Positions 45,084-53,808 of a DNA stretch of 64,000 nucleotides are shown here, piece by piece. The translations under genes and the position numbers were made by a program. Origin of the DNA: Algibacter luteus (lineage in GTDB: Bacteria; Bacteroidota; Bacteroidia; Flavobacteriales; Flavobacteriaceae); assembly GCF_900141715.1 (NCBI RefSeq), contig NZ_FQYK01000001.1:310001-374000 (forward strand), read 5' to 3'. Positions within the stretch are counted from its first letter, which is position 1. Every line of letters starts with the position of its first letter. The notes beneath the pieces were generated by a model. The model had not been told where the DNA came from. It ran no database searches and saw only the letters and a list, made by a program, of their open reading frames with translations.

Positions 45084-45485
45084 ATGAAATTACTTTACTT
45101 AAGTTTCTTCTCGTTTTGTTCTATCATTTTCACCTGTAGCGCCCAATCAAGCGAATTAGATTCAAGTATGGAGCGTGGTGCATTTATTTATGAAGATTTT
45201 TGTGTTACCTGCCATTTACCAAGTGGTGAAGGCGTTGAAAATGTGTATCCGCCGATAGCAAAATCTGATTACTTAATGAATAATAGAGAAGCCAGTATAA
45301 AGGGCATCAAATATGGTCAAAAAGGTGAAATTACAGTTAACGGAAAAACTTATAATGGCTATATGGCACCCATGGGATTGAGTGATGATGAAGTTGCCGA
45401 TGTTATGAATTATATAACAAATAGTTGGGGGAACAAAAATGATAATTTAGTCACAGAAGAAGAAGTTTCAAAAATTGAAAAATAA
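45084..45485 (+). CDS. Cytochrome c, secreted monoheme
   Basis: A 133-residue exported protein with one heme-binding motif CVTCH (Cys40-His44) and a likely axial methionine in YMAPMGLSDDEV. The signal peptide has a possible lipobox (FTCS). The short class-I cytochrome fold ends with VMNYITNSWGN. It directly follows the PQQ-type dehydrogenase gene and probably carries its electrons to the respiratory chain. It ends before the promoter-like region of udk, so the trio closes here. No second heme motif is present. Confidence 0.93.
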   Translation: MKLLYLSFFSFCSIIFTCSAQSSELDSSMERGAFIYEDFCVTCHLPSGEGVENVYPPIAKSDYLMNNREASIKGIKYGQKGEITVNGKTYNGYMAPMGLSDDEVADVMNYITNSWGNKNDNLVTEEEVSKIEK

Positions 45486-45496
45486 TCCAAGATCTG

Positions 45497-45528
45497 TTTT
45501 AAATAGGAACAAGTATTAACTAACTTTG
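45497..45528 (+). promoter_or_regulatory. Putative udk promoter
   Basis: TAACTTTG (45521-45528) fits TAnnTTTG exactly; TTTT (45497-45500) stands 20 bases upstream as a three-of-four -33. The udk ATG is 22 bases further on. Confidence 0.5.
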
Positions 45529-45550
45529 TAAAGTCCATAAAACTCTTTTC

Positions 45551-46156
45551 ATGCTCATTATAGGAATTGCTGGCGGTACAGGCTGTGGCAAAACAACAGT
45601 TGTAAATCAAATTTTAAACGAACAACCAGAGGGCGAAGTTGGAGTTATTTCTCAAGATTCATATTACCTAGACACCACTCATTTATCTTATGATGAACGC
45701 GTGAAAATCAATTTTGATCATCCAAGGTCTATTGATTTCGATTTACTTGAGGAGCATTTAAAAGAATTAAAAAAAGGCAATCCTATACACCAACCTGTTT
45801 ATTCGTTCGTTAAGCATAATAGAACGGGTGATACCATTTTAACGCATCCTAGAAAAGTTATTATAGTTGAAGGTATTTTAATTTTGACCAACCCAGAGTT
45901 AAGAGAGATGTTCGACATTAAAATTTTTGTGCATGCCGATAGCGATGAACGCTTAATACGCCGTTTAAAACGAGACATACAAGAACGTGGAAGAGATTTA
46001 GATGAAGTACTTGCACGATACAAAACCACATTAAAACCGATGCACAATCAGTTTATAGAACCTATGAAAGAGTTTGCAGATATTATTATTCCAAACAATC
46101 ATTACAACACGGTAGCCATCGATATTGTTAAAACCATTATAAACGATAAACTATAA
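45551..46156 (+). CDS. udk: Uridine kinase
   Basis: A 201-residue cytoplasmic kinase that phosphorylates uridine and cytidine in pyrimidine salvage. The P-loop is GGTGCGKTT at residues 8-16, and further family motifs are ISQDSYYLDTTHLSYDERVK, NFDHPRSIDFDLL and VIIVEGILILTNPELR. Length is normal. Its stop overlaps the start of the next gene by one base (TAATG), so the two are translationally coupled. It opens a row of plus-strand core genes ending with mutB. Confidence 0.97.
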   Translation: MLIIGIAGGTGCGKTTVVNQILNEQPEGEVGVISQDSYYLDTTHLSYDERVKINFDHPRSIDFDLLEEHLKELKKGNPIHQPVYSFVKHNRTGDTILTHPRKVIIVEGILILTNPELREMFDIKIFVHADSDERLIRRLKRDIQERGRDLDEVLARYKTTLKPMHNQFIEPMKEFADIIIPNNHYNTVAIDIVKTIINDKL

Positions 46157-46479
46157 TGGCAATCAATAGAAACAAATACTTAAAACCCTTTAAAAATATT
46201 TTTATACTTATTTTAGTGGTGTTTGCTGTTTGGATGTTGTTTTTTGATGCCAATTCATGGCTTATTCATCATGAATTAAATACAGAAATTGAGGATTTAG
46301 AGAACGAGAAAGAATACTACATCAAAGAAATAGAAAAAGATAAAAAAGATTTAAAAAAACTGAGTACAGACGAAGGGTTAGAGAAGTTTGCTAGAGAAGA
46401 ATATTACATGAAAAGAGATAATGAGGAAATTTACATTATCGAATATGACGATAGCTTAAAAACAAAAAATGATGAGTAA
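46156..46479 (+). CDS. Septum formation initiator family protein (DivIC/FtsB-like)
   Basis: A 107-residue bitopic membrane protein: a short cytoplasmic start, one membrane helix (IFILILVVFAVWMLFF, about residues 15-32), and a coiled coil rich in Glu and Lys (EIEDLENEKEYYIKEIEKDK). This is the DivIC/FtsB pattern of cell division proteins, which bridge FtsL and other divisome parts. The segment KFAREEYYMKRDNEEIYII is a family hallmark. It overlaps udk by one base and mutA by 11 bases. Confidence 0.9.
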   Translation: MAINRNKYLKPFKNIFILILVVFAVWMLFFDANSWLIHHELNTEIEDLENEKEYYIKEIEKDKKDLKKLSTDEGLEKFAREEYYMKRDNEEIYIIEYDDSLKTKNDE

Positions 46480-47833
46480 ACATTTGTTTGATGAGTTTCA
46501 ACCTGTTTCTTCAAAACAATGGAAACAAAAAATACAGTTCGATTTAAAAGGTGCAGATTACAACGATATACTTGTTTGGAAAACTAATGAGAATATTGAT
46601 GTAAAGCCTTTTTATCACGCCGACGATTTTAATAATCTCCCAAACATTTCTGACACCAAAGCAACTCTATGGAACATTCTTCAAATCATTTTCGTTGCAG
46701 ACGTTGAAAAATCTAACAAAAAAGCTCTTGATATCATTGAAAAAGGTGCAGAAAGTATCAAATTCATCATTCCTAATGAAACCGTTTCAATTAAAGAACT
46801 TGTTAAAGGTATCAATCAAAAGGAAACGACATTATTTCTTGAACTTCAATTTCTTTCAGCAGATTTCATCAATAACATACATAATTTAGTTCCTCAAGCA
46901 AAAATTCAAATAGATAGCATTGGGCAACTCGCTAGTGATGGCAACTGGTTTAAAAGCTTTAATGAAGATTTTAAGGCATTCGACACTTTGATAAACAAAA
47001 CACATGCTTTTACTGTAAATGCTTCACTATATCAAAATGCCGGAGCAACCATAACTCAAGAGCTTGCTTATACCCTAGCCCACGCTAACGAGTATTTAAA
47101 TGGTTTAGAAAATTCAGAAATCGATTTACAATCATTAAACATTGTTTTTAATGTATCGGTTAGTTCCAATTACTTCTTTGAAATTGCCAAATTACGCGCA
47201 TTAAGAGCACTATGGAAAACACTCGCTAAAGCATATGGTGCGAATACCAATTGCGAAATCGTTGTGACACCTTCAAAACGAAACAAAACCTTGTACGATT
47301 ACAATACGAACATGTTGCGCACAACTACCGAATGTATGAGTGCTATACTTGGAGGCGCTAATTTTATTGCCAATTTACCCTATGATGCAATTTATCATAA
47401 AAGCAATGCTTTTAGTGAGCGCATCGCAAGAAACCAGCTTTTAATTCTGAAGCACGAAAGCTATTTTAACATGGTAAACAATCCATCTGATGGTTCGTAC
47501 TACATTGAAACTATTACAGACCAACTTTCAGAAAAAGCTTTAGAACTTTTTAAAGATATTGAAAACAATGGCGGGTTTCTAAGTCAATTAAAAGCGGGAA
47601 CCATTCAAAGAAAAATAAAAGAATCTGCGCTGAAAGAACAAGAACAATTTGATAAAGGCGAAATCGTATTATTGGGCACTAACGTTCACCCTAATGCTAA
47701 GGACAGCATGAAGCATGAGCTAGAACTTTATCCTTTTGTAAAAACCAACCCAAGAAAAACATTAATTGAACCCATTATAGAAAAACGATTATCAGAACAA
47801 TTAGAACAAAACCGATTAAAAAATGAAAATTAA
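46469..47833 (+). CDS. mutA: Methylmalonyl-CoA mutase small subunit
   Basis: A 454-residue protein with the substrate-domain fold of methylmalonyl-CoA mutase but without a B12-binding C-terminal domain, as expected for the small subunit, which is not itself catalytic. Recognisable parts are FQPVSSKQWKQKIQFDLKGA, INKTHAFTVNASLYQNAGAT, ELAYTLAHANEYL and AILGGANFIANLPYDAIY. It is shorter than many MutA proteins (about 600 residues). The start MMSKHLFDEF overlaps the division gene by 11 bases; the end overlaps a lipoprotein gene by 11. With MutB it converts succinyl-CoA and methylmalonyl-CoA. Confidence 0.93.
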   Translation: MMSKHLFDEFQPVSSKQWKQKIQFDLKGADYNDILVWKTNENIDVKPFYHADDFNNLPNISDTKATLWNILQIIFVADVEKSNKKALDIIEKGAESIKFIIPNETVSIKELVKGINQKETTLFLELQFLSADFINNIHNLVPQAKIQIDSIGQLASDGNWFKSFNEDFKAFDTLINKTHAFTVNASLYQNAGATITQELAYTLAHANEYLNGLENSEIDLQSLNIVFNVSVSSNYFFEIAKLRALRALWKTLAKAYGANTNCEIVVTPSKRNKTLYDYNTNMLRTTTECMSAILGGANFIANLPYDAIYHKSNAFSERIARNQLLILKHESYFNMVNNPSDGSYYIETITDQLSEKALELFKDIENNGGFLSQLKAGTIQRKIKESALKEQEQFDKGEIVLLGTNVHPNAKDSMKHELELYPFVKTNPRKTLIEPIIEKRLSEQLEQNRLKNEN

Positions 47834-48509
47834 AATGAACTCAAAAATTACACTTTTATCTTGTTTATTATGCTTCATTCTATTGAGTTGTAAAAAAGAA
47901 AACTCATTTTCAAATTACAAATACGCTGATAAACCAATCGCTTTTGAATGTGCTGGCGTAAATACTAAATTATTAAATGAAGCCCTTTATAGTTTTGAAG
48001 ACGATATCGAAAATCATTACAAGCAAAACAGACCAAATTTTAAATTAAATCAGGCATATTCTCAGATCATGAGAAATTCTGTTTTTGGCAGATTACAATT
48101 AGATAAAATTGTATCAAAACACACTTTCGAGGTTTTTCAAGCCCTAAAAGAGGAAGAAGGTTTGTGGGACTTGAACAATACAAAAAGTAACCTCAACTAC
48201 AATAGTGAGGTTGTAAAATGTATCTCAAAAACTATAAAAGATCAAAATTTAAAAACCACGCTTAATGCCCTTTTAACAACAAATAGCATGTCACCAAAAT
48301 TATTGGGTCCTGCGGTTGTTAATAAATACCAAAACGCCATAAACGATAAAAGTTTGGCTTTATACATCGCGCTAGATTTATATTATGCCAAAATGTTCGA
48401 CACCAATTTTGATAAATCGAAGTTAGAACAACCAAAATTGAAAGTGGATTTTAATCAGGTTCCTCGAAAAGAGGAAGTTGATCCTCATGCAGGACATAAT
48501 CACGACTAA
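47823..48509 (+). CDS. Lipoprotein of unknown function with His-rich tail
   Basis: A 228-residue lipoprotein (lipobox LLSC, Cys near 23) between the two mutase subunit genes. The first ATG is at 47823; an in-frame ATG at 47835 is equally plausible and reduces overlap with mutA. The body is mostly helical, with no recognised domain. The last residues, DPHAGHNHD, hold three histidines and look able to bind a metal. It is co-transcribed with mutA and mutB (4 bases to mutB). Its exported location contrasts with its cytoplasmic neighbours, so a shared pathway is not implied. Function unknown. Confidence 0.85.
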   Translation: MKIKMNSKITLLSCLLCFILLSCKKENSFSNYKYADKPIAFECAGVNTKLLNEALYSFEDDIENHYKQNRPNFKLNQAYSQIMRNSVFGRLQLDKIVSKHTFEVFQALKEEEGLWDLNNTKSNLNYNSEVVKCISKTIKDQNLKTTLNALLTTNSMSPKLLGPAVVNKYQNAINDKSLALYIALDLYYAKMFDTNFDKSKLEQPKLKVDFNQVPRKEEVDPHAGHNHD

Positions 48510-48513
48510 ATAA

Positions 48514-50634
48514 ATGGCTAGAAAAAATCTTCAACATATCAACATAAAACCAGAGGTAGAAAGTAAAAAGATTAAATCTTCAACATTTGCTACTGCTGAA
48601 AATATTGATGTAAAATCAACGTATACTCAAGGTGATGTTGAAGACTTGAAGCATCTCAATTTTGTTGCAGGTATCGCACCTTATTTGCGAGGTCCTTACA
48701 GCACCATGTATGTTCGCAGACCATGGACTATTCGTCAATATGCTGGATTTTCAACTGCCGAAGAAAGCAATGCTTTTTACAGACGTAATTTAGCTGCAGG
48801 GCAAAAAGGACTATCCGTAGCCTTTGATTTGGCAACACATAGAGGTTATGATTCAGACCACGAGCGTGTAGTTGGCGATGTTGGAAAAGCAGGAGTCGCT
48901 ATTGATTCTGTAGAAGACATGAAAATACTCTTCGATCACATTCCATTGGATAAAATGTCGGTTTCAATGACCATGAATGGTGCAGTTTTACCCATTATGG
49001 CTTTTTATATTGTGGCAGCAGAAGAACAAGGTGTTAAGCCAGAACAGTTGGCAGGAACCATACAGAATGATATTTTGAAGGAATTTATGGTGCGAAATAC
49101 CTATATCTATCCGCCAACACCTTCAATGAAAATTATTTCTGATATTTTTGAATTTACGAGTAAGAACATGCCAAAATTCAACAGTATCAGTATTTCCGGA
49201 TACCATATGCAAGAAGCTGGAGCTACTTGCGATATTGAATTAGCTTACACTTTAGCCGATGGTTTAGAATATATTCGAAAAGGATTAGCGGCAGGTATGG
49301 ATATTGATACCTTTGCACCTCGCCTTTCATTTTTTTGGGCAATCGGCATGAACCACTTTATGGAAATTTCCAAAATGCGAGCCGCTAGAATGCTTTGGGC
49401 GAAATTGGTAAAACAGTTCAATCCTAAAAACGAAAAATCTTTAGCATTACGTACACATTGTCAGACTTCGGGTTGGAGTTTAACCGAACAAGACCCATTT
49501 AATAATGTGGCTAGAACCACCATTGAAGCTGCCGCTGCGGCATTTGGCGGCACACAAAGTTTGCACACTAATGCCTTAGATGAAGCTATTGCGTTACCAA
49601 CAGATTTTTCGGCAAGAATTGCTCGAAACACGCAAATATTTCTTCAAGAAGAAACACATATTACAAAAACGGTTGACCCATGGGCAGGAAGCTATTATGT
49701 TGAAAAACTAACTCACGATATTGCAAATAAAGCTTGGGCTTTAATTGAAGAAATTGAAGATTTAGGTGGCATGACAAAGGCCATTGAAGCTGGTATCCCA
49801 AAAATACGAATTGAAGAAGCTGCGGCAAGAAAGCAAGCAAGGATAGATTCTGGGCAAGACATTATTGTTGGCGTTAATAAATATAGACTTGAAGAAGAAG
49901 ACCCTATTTCTACACTTGAAGTAGATAACCAAACTGTTAGAAACTCACAAATTGAGCGATTAACCTCAATTAAAAGTACTAGAAATTCCGAAAAAGTTAG
50001 AGCCTCACTATCAAAATTAACCGAAGCAGGAAGATCTGGTAAAGAAAATTTACTAGCTTTAGCTATTGAAGCGGCTCGAGAGCGTGCCACTTTAGGCGAA
50101 ATAAGTGATGCTTTAGAGGCTGTTTTTGGCAGATACAAAGCACAAATAAAATCATTTTCTGGTGTGTATAGTAAAGAAATAAAAAACGACGAATCCTTTA
50201 AAAAGGCACAACAATTGGCGGATGCTTTTGCAGAACAAGAAGGCAGAAGACCTCGTATTATGATAGCAAAAATGGGGCAAGACGGTCATGATCGCGGAGC
50301 CAAGGTTGTTGCTACAGGTTATGCCGATGTAGGATTTGATGTAGACATTGGTCCTCTTTTTCAAACCCCGCAAGAAGCTGCAAAACAAGCCGTTGAAAAC
50401 GATGTGCACATATTAGGCGTTTCCTCATTAGCTGCTGGTCACAAAACCTTAGTTCCGCAAGTTATTGATGCATTAAAAGCATACGGTCGTGATGATATTA
50501 TGGTTATTGTAGGTGGCGTTATTCCTAAGCAAGATTATCAATATTTATTTGAAGCCGGAGCTGTTGCTGTATTTGGCCCTGGAACCAAAATTAGTGATGC
50601 CGCAATTAAGATTCTAGAAATCCTAATTGATTAA
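48514..50634 (+). CDS. mutB: Methylmalonyl-CoA mutase large (B12-binding) subunit
   Basis: A 706-residue catalytic subunit that rearranges (R)-methylmalonyl-CoA to succinyl-CoA with adenosylcobalamin. The TIM-barrel part includes [36 protein letters not shown] and [19 protein letters not shown]. The C-terminal cobalamin domain carries the DxHxxG motif at Asp590-His592 ([16 protein letters not shown]), then [10 protein letters not shown]. Length is normal. It closes the udk-to-mutB gene row. The pair allows use or formation of propionyl-CoA; metabolic direction is not shown by the sequence. Confidence 0.97.
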   Translation: MARKNLQHINIKPEVESKKIKSSTFATAENIDVKSTYTQGDVEDLKHLNFVAGIAPYLRGPYSTMYVRRPWTIRQYAGFSTAEESNAFYRRNLAAGQKGLSVAFDLATHRGYDSDHERVVGDVGKAGVAIDSVEDMKILFDHIPLDKMSVSMTMNGAVLPIMAFYIVAAEEQGVKPEQLAGTIQNDILKEFMVRNTYIYPPTPSMKIISDIFEFTSKNMPKFNSISISGYHMQEAGATCDIELAYTLADGLEYIRKGLAAGMDIDTFAPRLSFFWAIGMNHFMEISKMRAARMLWAKLVKQFNPKNEKSLALRTHCQTSGWSLTEQDPFNNVARTTIEAAAAAFGGTQSLHTNALDEAIALPTDFSARIARNTQIFLQEETHITKTVDPWAGSYYVEKLTHDIANKAWALIEEIEDLGGMTKAIEAGIPKIRIEEAAARKQARIDSGQDIIVGVNKYRLEEEDPISTLEVDNQTVRNSQIERLTSIKSTRNSEKVRASLSKLTEAGRSGKENLLALAIEAARERATLGEISDALEAVFGRYKAQIKSFSGVYSKEIKNDESFKKAQQLADAFAEQEGRRPRIMIAKMGQDGHDRGAKVVATGYADVGFDVDIGPLFQTPQEAAKQAVENDVHILGVSSLAAGHKTLVPQVIDALKAYGRDDIMVIVGGVIPKQDYQYLFEAGAVAVFGPGTKISDAAIKILEILID

Positions 50635-50693
50635 CAAATAATCGTTAAAAAACTACATTAAATTTCACTCACCGATTTGTTAACAAGTTCCAC

Positions 50694-50723
50694 TTTCATT
50701 CCACATAAATAATTGTATTTTTG
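50694..50723 (+). promoter_or_regulatory. Putative parA promoter
   Basis: TATTTTTG (50716-50723) fits TAnnTTTG, with TTTC (50694-50697) 18 bases upstream as a three-of-four -33. The parA ATG follows 23 bases later. Confidence 0.45.
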
Positions 50724-50746
50724 TCTCTAATAAAACCAAATCATTA

Positions 50747-51511
50747 ATGGGTAAAATCATTGCAATTGCGAACCAAAAAGGAGGCGTAGGAAAAACAACA
50801 ACCTCTATTAATTTAGCAGCTTCACTAGGCGTTCTAGAAAAAAAAGTATTACTTATAGATGCTGACCCTCAAGCAAATGCAACTTCTGGAATAGGTATTG
50901 ATGTTGAATCTGTAGAAATTGGAACATACCAATTATTAGAACATTCTAACATCGCTAAAGATGCAATTGTTCAAACTGAAACACCAAATCTAGACATCAT
51001 TCCAGCGCATATTGATTTAGTTGCTATTGAAATAGAACTTGTTGATAAAGATGAACGCGAATACATGCTAAAAAAGGCATTAGCCGACATTAAAAACGAT
51101 TATGATTATATTTTAATAGATTGTGCACCTTCATTAGGCCTTTTAACCTTAAACGCACTAACTGCTGCTGATGCGGTTATTATACCTATTCAGTGTGAAT
51201 ATTTTGCCCTTGAAGGATTAGGAAAACTATTAAACACCATAAAAAGTGTTCAGAAAATACACAATCCAGAATTGGATATAGAAGGCTTATTGCTTACCAT
51301 GTACGATTCAAGATTAAGATTATCAAATCAAGTGGTTGAAGAGGTTCAAAAACATTTTAACGACATGGTTTTTCAAACAATTATTCAAAGAAATGTACGT
51401 TTGAGTGAAGCACCAAGCTACGGAGAAAGTATAATTAATTACGACGCAAGTAGTAAAGGTGCGAACAATTACTTAAGTTTGGCAAAAGAAATCATCAATA
51501 AAAACTCCTAA
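50747..51511 (+). CDS. parA: Chromosome partitioning ATPase ParA/Soj
   Basis: A 254-residue ATPase that moves ParB-bound origin regions. The deviant Walker A, KGGVGKTT, is at residues 11-18, with DADPQANATSGIG and IDCAPSLGLLTLNAL forming the nucleotide site. Length fits chromosomal Soj. It precedes parB by three bases in the standard order. No parS-type sequence was found nearby. Confidence 0.97.
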   Translation: MGKIIAIANQKGGVGKTTTSINLAASLGVLEKKVLLIDADPQANATSGIGIDVESVEIGTYQLLEHSNIAKDAIVQTETPNLDIIPAHIDLVAIEIELVDKDEREYMLKKALADIKNDYDYILIDCAPSLGLLTLNALTAADAVIIPIQCEYFALEGLGKLLNTIKSVQKIHNPELDIEGLLLTMYDSRLRLSNQVVEEVQKHFNDMVFQTIIQRNVRLSEAPSYGESIINYDASSKGANNYLSLAKEIINKNS

Positions 51512-51514
51512 ATT

Positions 51515-52426
51515 ATGGCTAAGGCAACCAAAAAACAGGCTTTAGGTAGAGGTTTATCAGCACTATTAAAAGACCCAAGTAACGATATTCAATCGGTACA
51601 AGATAAAAATGCAGATAAAGTTATTGGGAATATTGTTGAATTAGATATTGATTTCATCGAAGTTAACCCGTTTCAACCACGAACAAATTTCAGCGAAGAA
51701 TCCCTTCGTGAATTAGCGTCTTCTATAAAAGAATTAGGTATTATTCAGCCTATAACTGTTAGAAAACTAGGTTTAAACAAATACCAATTAGTTTCAGGTG
51801 AACGTCGTTTTAGAGCATCAAAATTAATAGGATTAGAAACTATTCCTGCTTACGTTAGAATTGCTAACGACCAAGAATCTTTAGAAATGGCTTTAGTTGA
51901 AAATATTCAACGCCAAGATTTAGATCCTATTGAGATTGCCTTATCATACCAACGTTTAATTGACGAAATAAACCTGACTCAAGAACAAATGAGCGAGCGA
52001 GTTGGTAAAAAACGATCTACTATTGCTAACTATTTGCGCTTATTAAAATTAGACCCTATTATTCAAACTGGAATGCGCGATGGCTTTATATCAATGGGTC
52101 ATGGTCGTGCTTTAATTGCCATAGAAGACCAAAGCGAGCAGTTAGACATTTATGAGAACATTTTATCGAACAAACTTTCGGTTAGAGAAACTGAAAATTT
52201 AGTTCGAGATTTCAATACAAAAGAATCAGCACCATCTACCGCTAAAAAATCTGAAGATGATGAAATGCCAAAATTTGTTAAAAAAGGCATTGCGGCTTTT
52301 TCAGAATACTTTGGGCATAAAATAGACGTTAAAGTTTCTAAAAATGGTAAAGGAAAAATTACGATTCCTTTTCATTCTGAAGAAGATTTTAATCGTATTA
52401 AAAAATTAGTTCAAGGTGCAAAATAA
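51515..52426 (+). CDS. parB: Chromosome partitioning protein ParB/Spo0J
   Basis: A 303-residue DNA-binding CTPase-type partition protein. The N-terminus has ALGRGLSALL, typical of ParB. The CTP-binding ParB/Srx domain shows NPFQPRTNFSEESLRELASS and the box GERRFRASKL (about residues 92-101). A central helix-turn-helix follows (TQEQMSERVGKKRSTIANYL). The C-terminal end is basic and probably dimerises. It is co-transcribed with parA and overlaps the next gene by 11 bases. Confidence 0.97.
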   Translation: MAKATKKQALGRGLSALLKDPSNDIQSVQDKNADKVIGNIVELDIDFIEVNPFQPRTNFSEESLRELASSIKELGIIQPITVRKLGLNKYQLVSGERRFRASKLIGLETIPAYVRIANDQESLEMALVENIQRQDLDPIEIALSYQRLIDEINLTQEQMSERVGKKRSTIANYLRLLKLDPIIQTGMRDGFISMGHGRALIAIEDQSEQLDIYENILSNKLSVRETENLVRDFNTKESAPSTAKKSEDDEMPKFVKKGIAAFSEYFGHKIDVKVSKNGKGKITIPFHSEEDFNRIKKLVQGAK

Positions 52427-53036
52427 AATCCTTATAACAGGAATAGTAGCATGTCTGCTTTGTTGTTTTTCTGCTTTCGCACAAGACAAGGAAAAAACCA
52501 AAAAAAATCGCCTTCCAAAAGAAGTTGTTATAGATACTTTAGTTTCAGTTAGCAAACCTATTGACGCACTATCGCCTGCAAAAGCCGCATTTTATTCGGC
52601 TATCTTACCAGGATTGGGGCAAGCCTACAATAAAAAATATTGGAAAATCCCTATTGTTTATGGAGCTATAGGTACTGGTATTTATTTCTACATAGACAAT
52701 AACAAACAATACAATCGGTTTAGAGATGCTTACAAGAGAAGACTGGCAGGCTATACCGACGATGAGTTTTATTTCGATTCTCAGGGTAACCAATTAACCA
52801 CTCCAAGAGTTTCTACAGACAGACTTGAAGACGCTCAGGAATTGTACCGTAGTAATAAGGAAATCTCTTTATTAGTTACCATTGGATTTTATGCACTAAA
52901 CATTATTGATGCCAATGTAGATGCCCATTTACTGCAATATAATGTAGATGAAAACTTAACTTTGTCACCACATTACGAACTCAACCCAAAAGATGCTACA
53001 AGCAATCTCGGATTAACTTTAAATTTTAAATTTTAA
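52416..53036 (+). CDS. DUF5683-family membrane protein, unknown function
   Basis: A 206-residue protein starting at a GTG within the last codons of parB; no ATG is available before the signal peptide (ending FAQ). The conserved stretch is SPAKAAFYSAILPGLGQAYN, followed by a hydrophobic segment (PIVYGAIGTGIYFYI) and NNKQYNRFRDAYKRRL, matching DUF5683, common in Bacteroidota next to parB and dapB. A second hydrophobic stretch is near 145. Placement in an envelope is likely; function is not known. Confidence 0.85.
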   Translation: MQNKILITGIVACLLCCFSAFAQDKEKTKKNRLPKEVVIDTLVSVSKPIDALSPAKAAFYSAILPGLGQAYNKKYWKIPIVYGAIGTGIYFYIDNNKQYNRFRDAYKRRLAGYTDDEFYFDSQGNQLTTPRVSTDRLEDAQELYRSNKEISLLVTIGFYALNIIDANVDAHLLQYNVDENLTLSPHYELNPKDATSNLGLTLNFKF

Positions 53037-53037
53037 C

Positions 53038-53742
53038 ATGAATATAGCTTTACTCGGATACGGAAAAATGGGTAAAACCATAGAGCAGATTGCCATTAAA
53101 CGCGGGCATAATGTGGTATTGACTATTGATAAAGATGATAAGAATTACGACATTACTAAAGCAGATGTTGCTATAGATTTTAGCGTACCTACAGTAGCAT
53201 ATAATAATATTTCAAACTGCATAAACAACAACGTGCCTGTAATTTCTGGAACCACAGGTTGGTTAGATAAATATGACGATGCCGTTGCTTTATGTGAAGA
53301 AAAAAAAGGCGCATTTATTTATGCATCAAACTATAGTTTAGGTGTCAATATCTTTTTTGAACTGAATAAAACGCTTGCTAAAATGATGAGCAACTTGAAG
53401 CAGTATAATGTTTCAATGGAAGAAATTCATCATACCCAAAAGCTTGATGCGCCAAGTGGAACTGCCATCTCTTTAGCTAATGATATTATTGAAAACCATG
53501 AAGGATTTACCAATTGGAAATTAGACGAAAATGGTAAAAAAACAATTCCGATTACTGCAAAACGCATAGAAGATGTTCCTGGAACCCATACGGTTACCTA
53601 TGAAAGTGAAGTAGACACCATAAACATTGAACATATAGCGCACACCAGACAAGGGTTTGCCTTAGGCGCCGTTATCGCTGCAGAATGGATTGCTGGAAAA
53701 ACTGGTGTTTTCACCATGAACGATGTGTTAAATATAGGTTAA
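53038..53742 (+). CDS. dapB: 4-hydroxy-tetrahydrodipicolinate reductase
   Basis: A 234-residue enzyme of lysine and diaminopimelate biosynthesis, reducing the DapA product with NAD(P)H. The Rossmann motif GYGKMGKTIEQIA is at residues 7-19, the conserved SGTTGW near 78, and the substrate-binding EIHHTQKLDAPSGTA near 138. HTRQGFALGAVIAAEWI closes the fold. Length is typical of flavobacterial DapB. It begins one base after the DUF5683 stop. Confidence 0.97.
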   Translation: MNIALLGYGKMGKTIEQIAIKRGHNVVLTIDKDDKNYDITKADVAIDFSVPTVAYNNISNCINNNVPVISGTTGWLDKYDDAVALCEEKKGAFIYASNYSLGVNIFFELNKTLAKMMSNLKQYNVSMEEIHHTQKLDAPSGTAISLANDIIENHEGFTNWKLDENGKKTIPITAKRIEDVPGTHTVTYESEVDTINIEHIAHTRQGFALGAVIAAEWIAGKTGVFTMNDVLNIG

Positions 53743-53808
53743 TTGGCAATAAAGTTGTAACAATCAAAACACCTGTTACTACTTACATAACAATAAAATT
53801 TTAAGATT

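Noticed and set aside
49713-50138. 141-codon minus-strand open frame
   Set aside because: It is antisense to mutB and has no recognisable domain.
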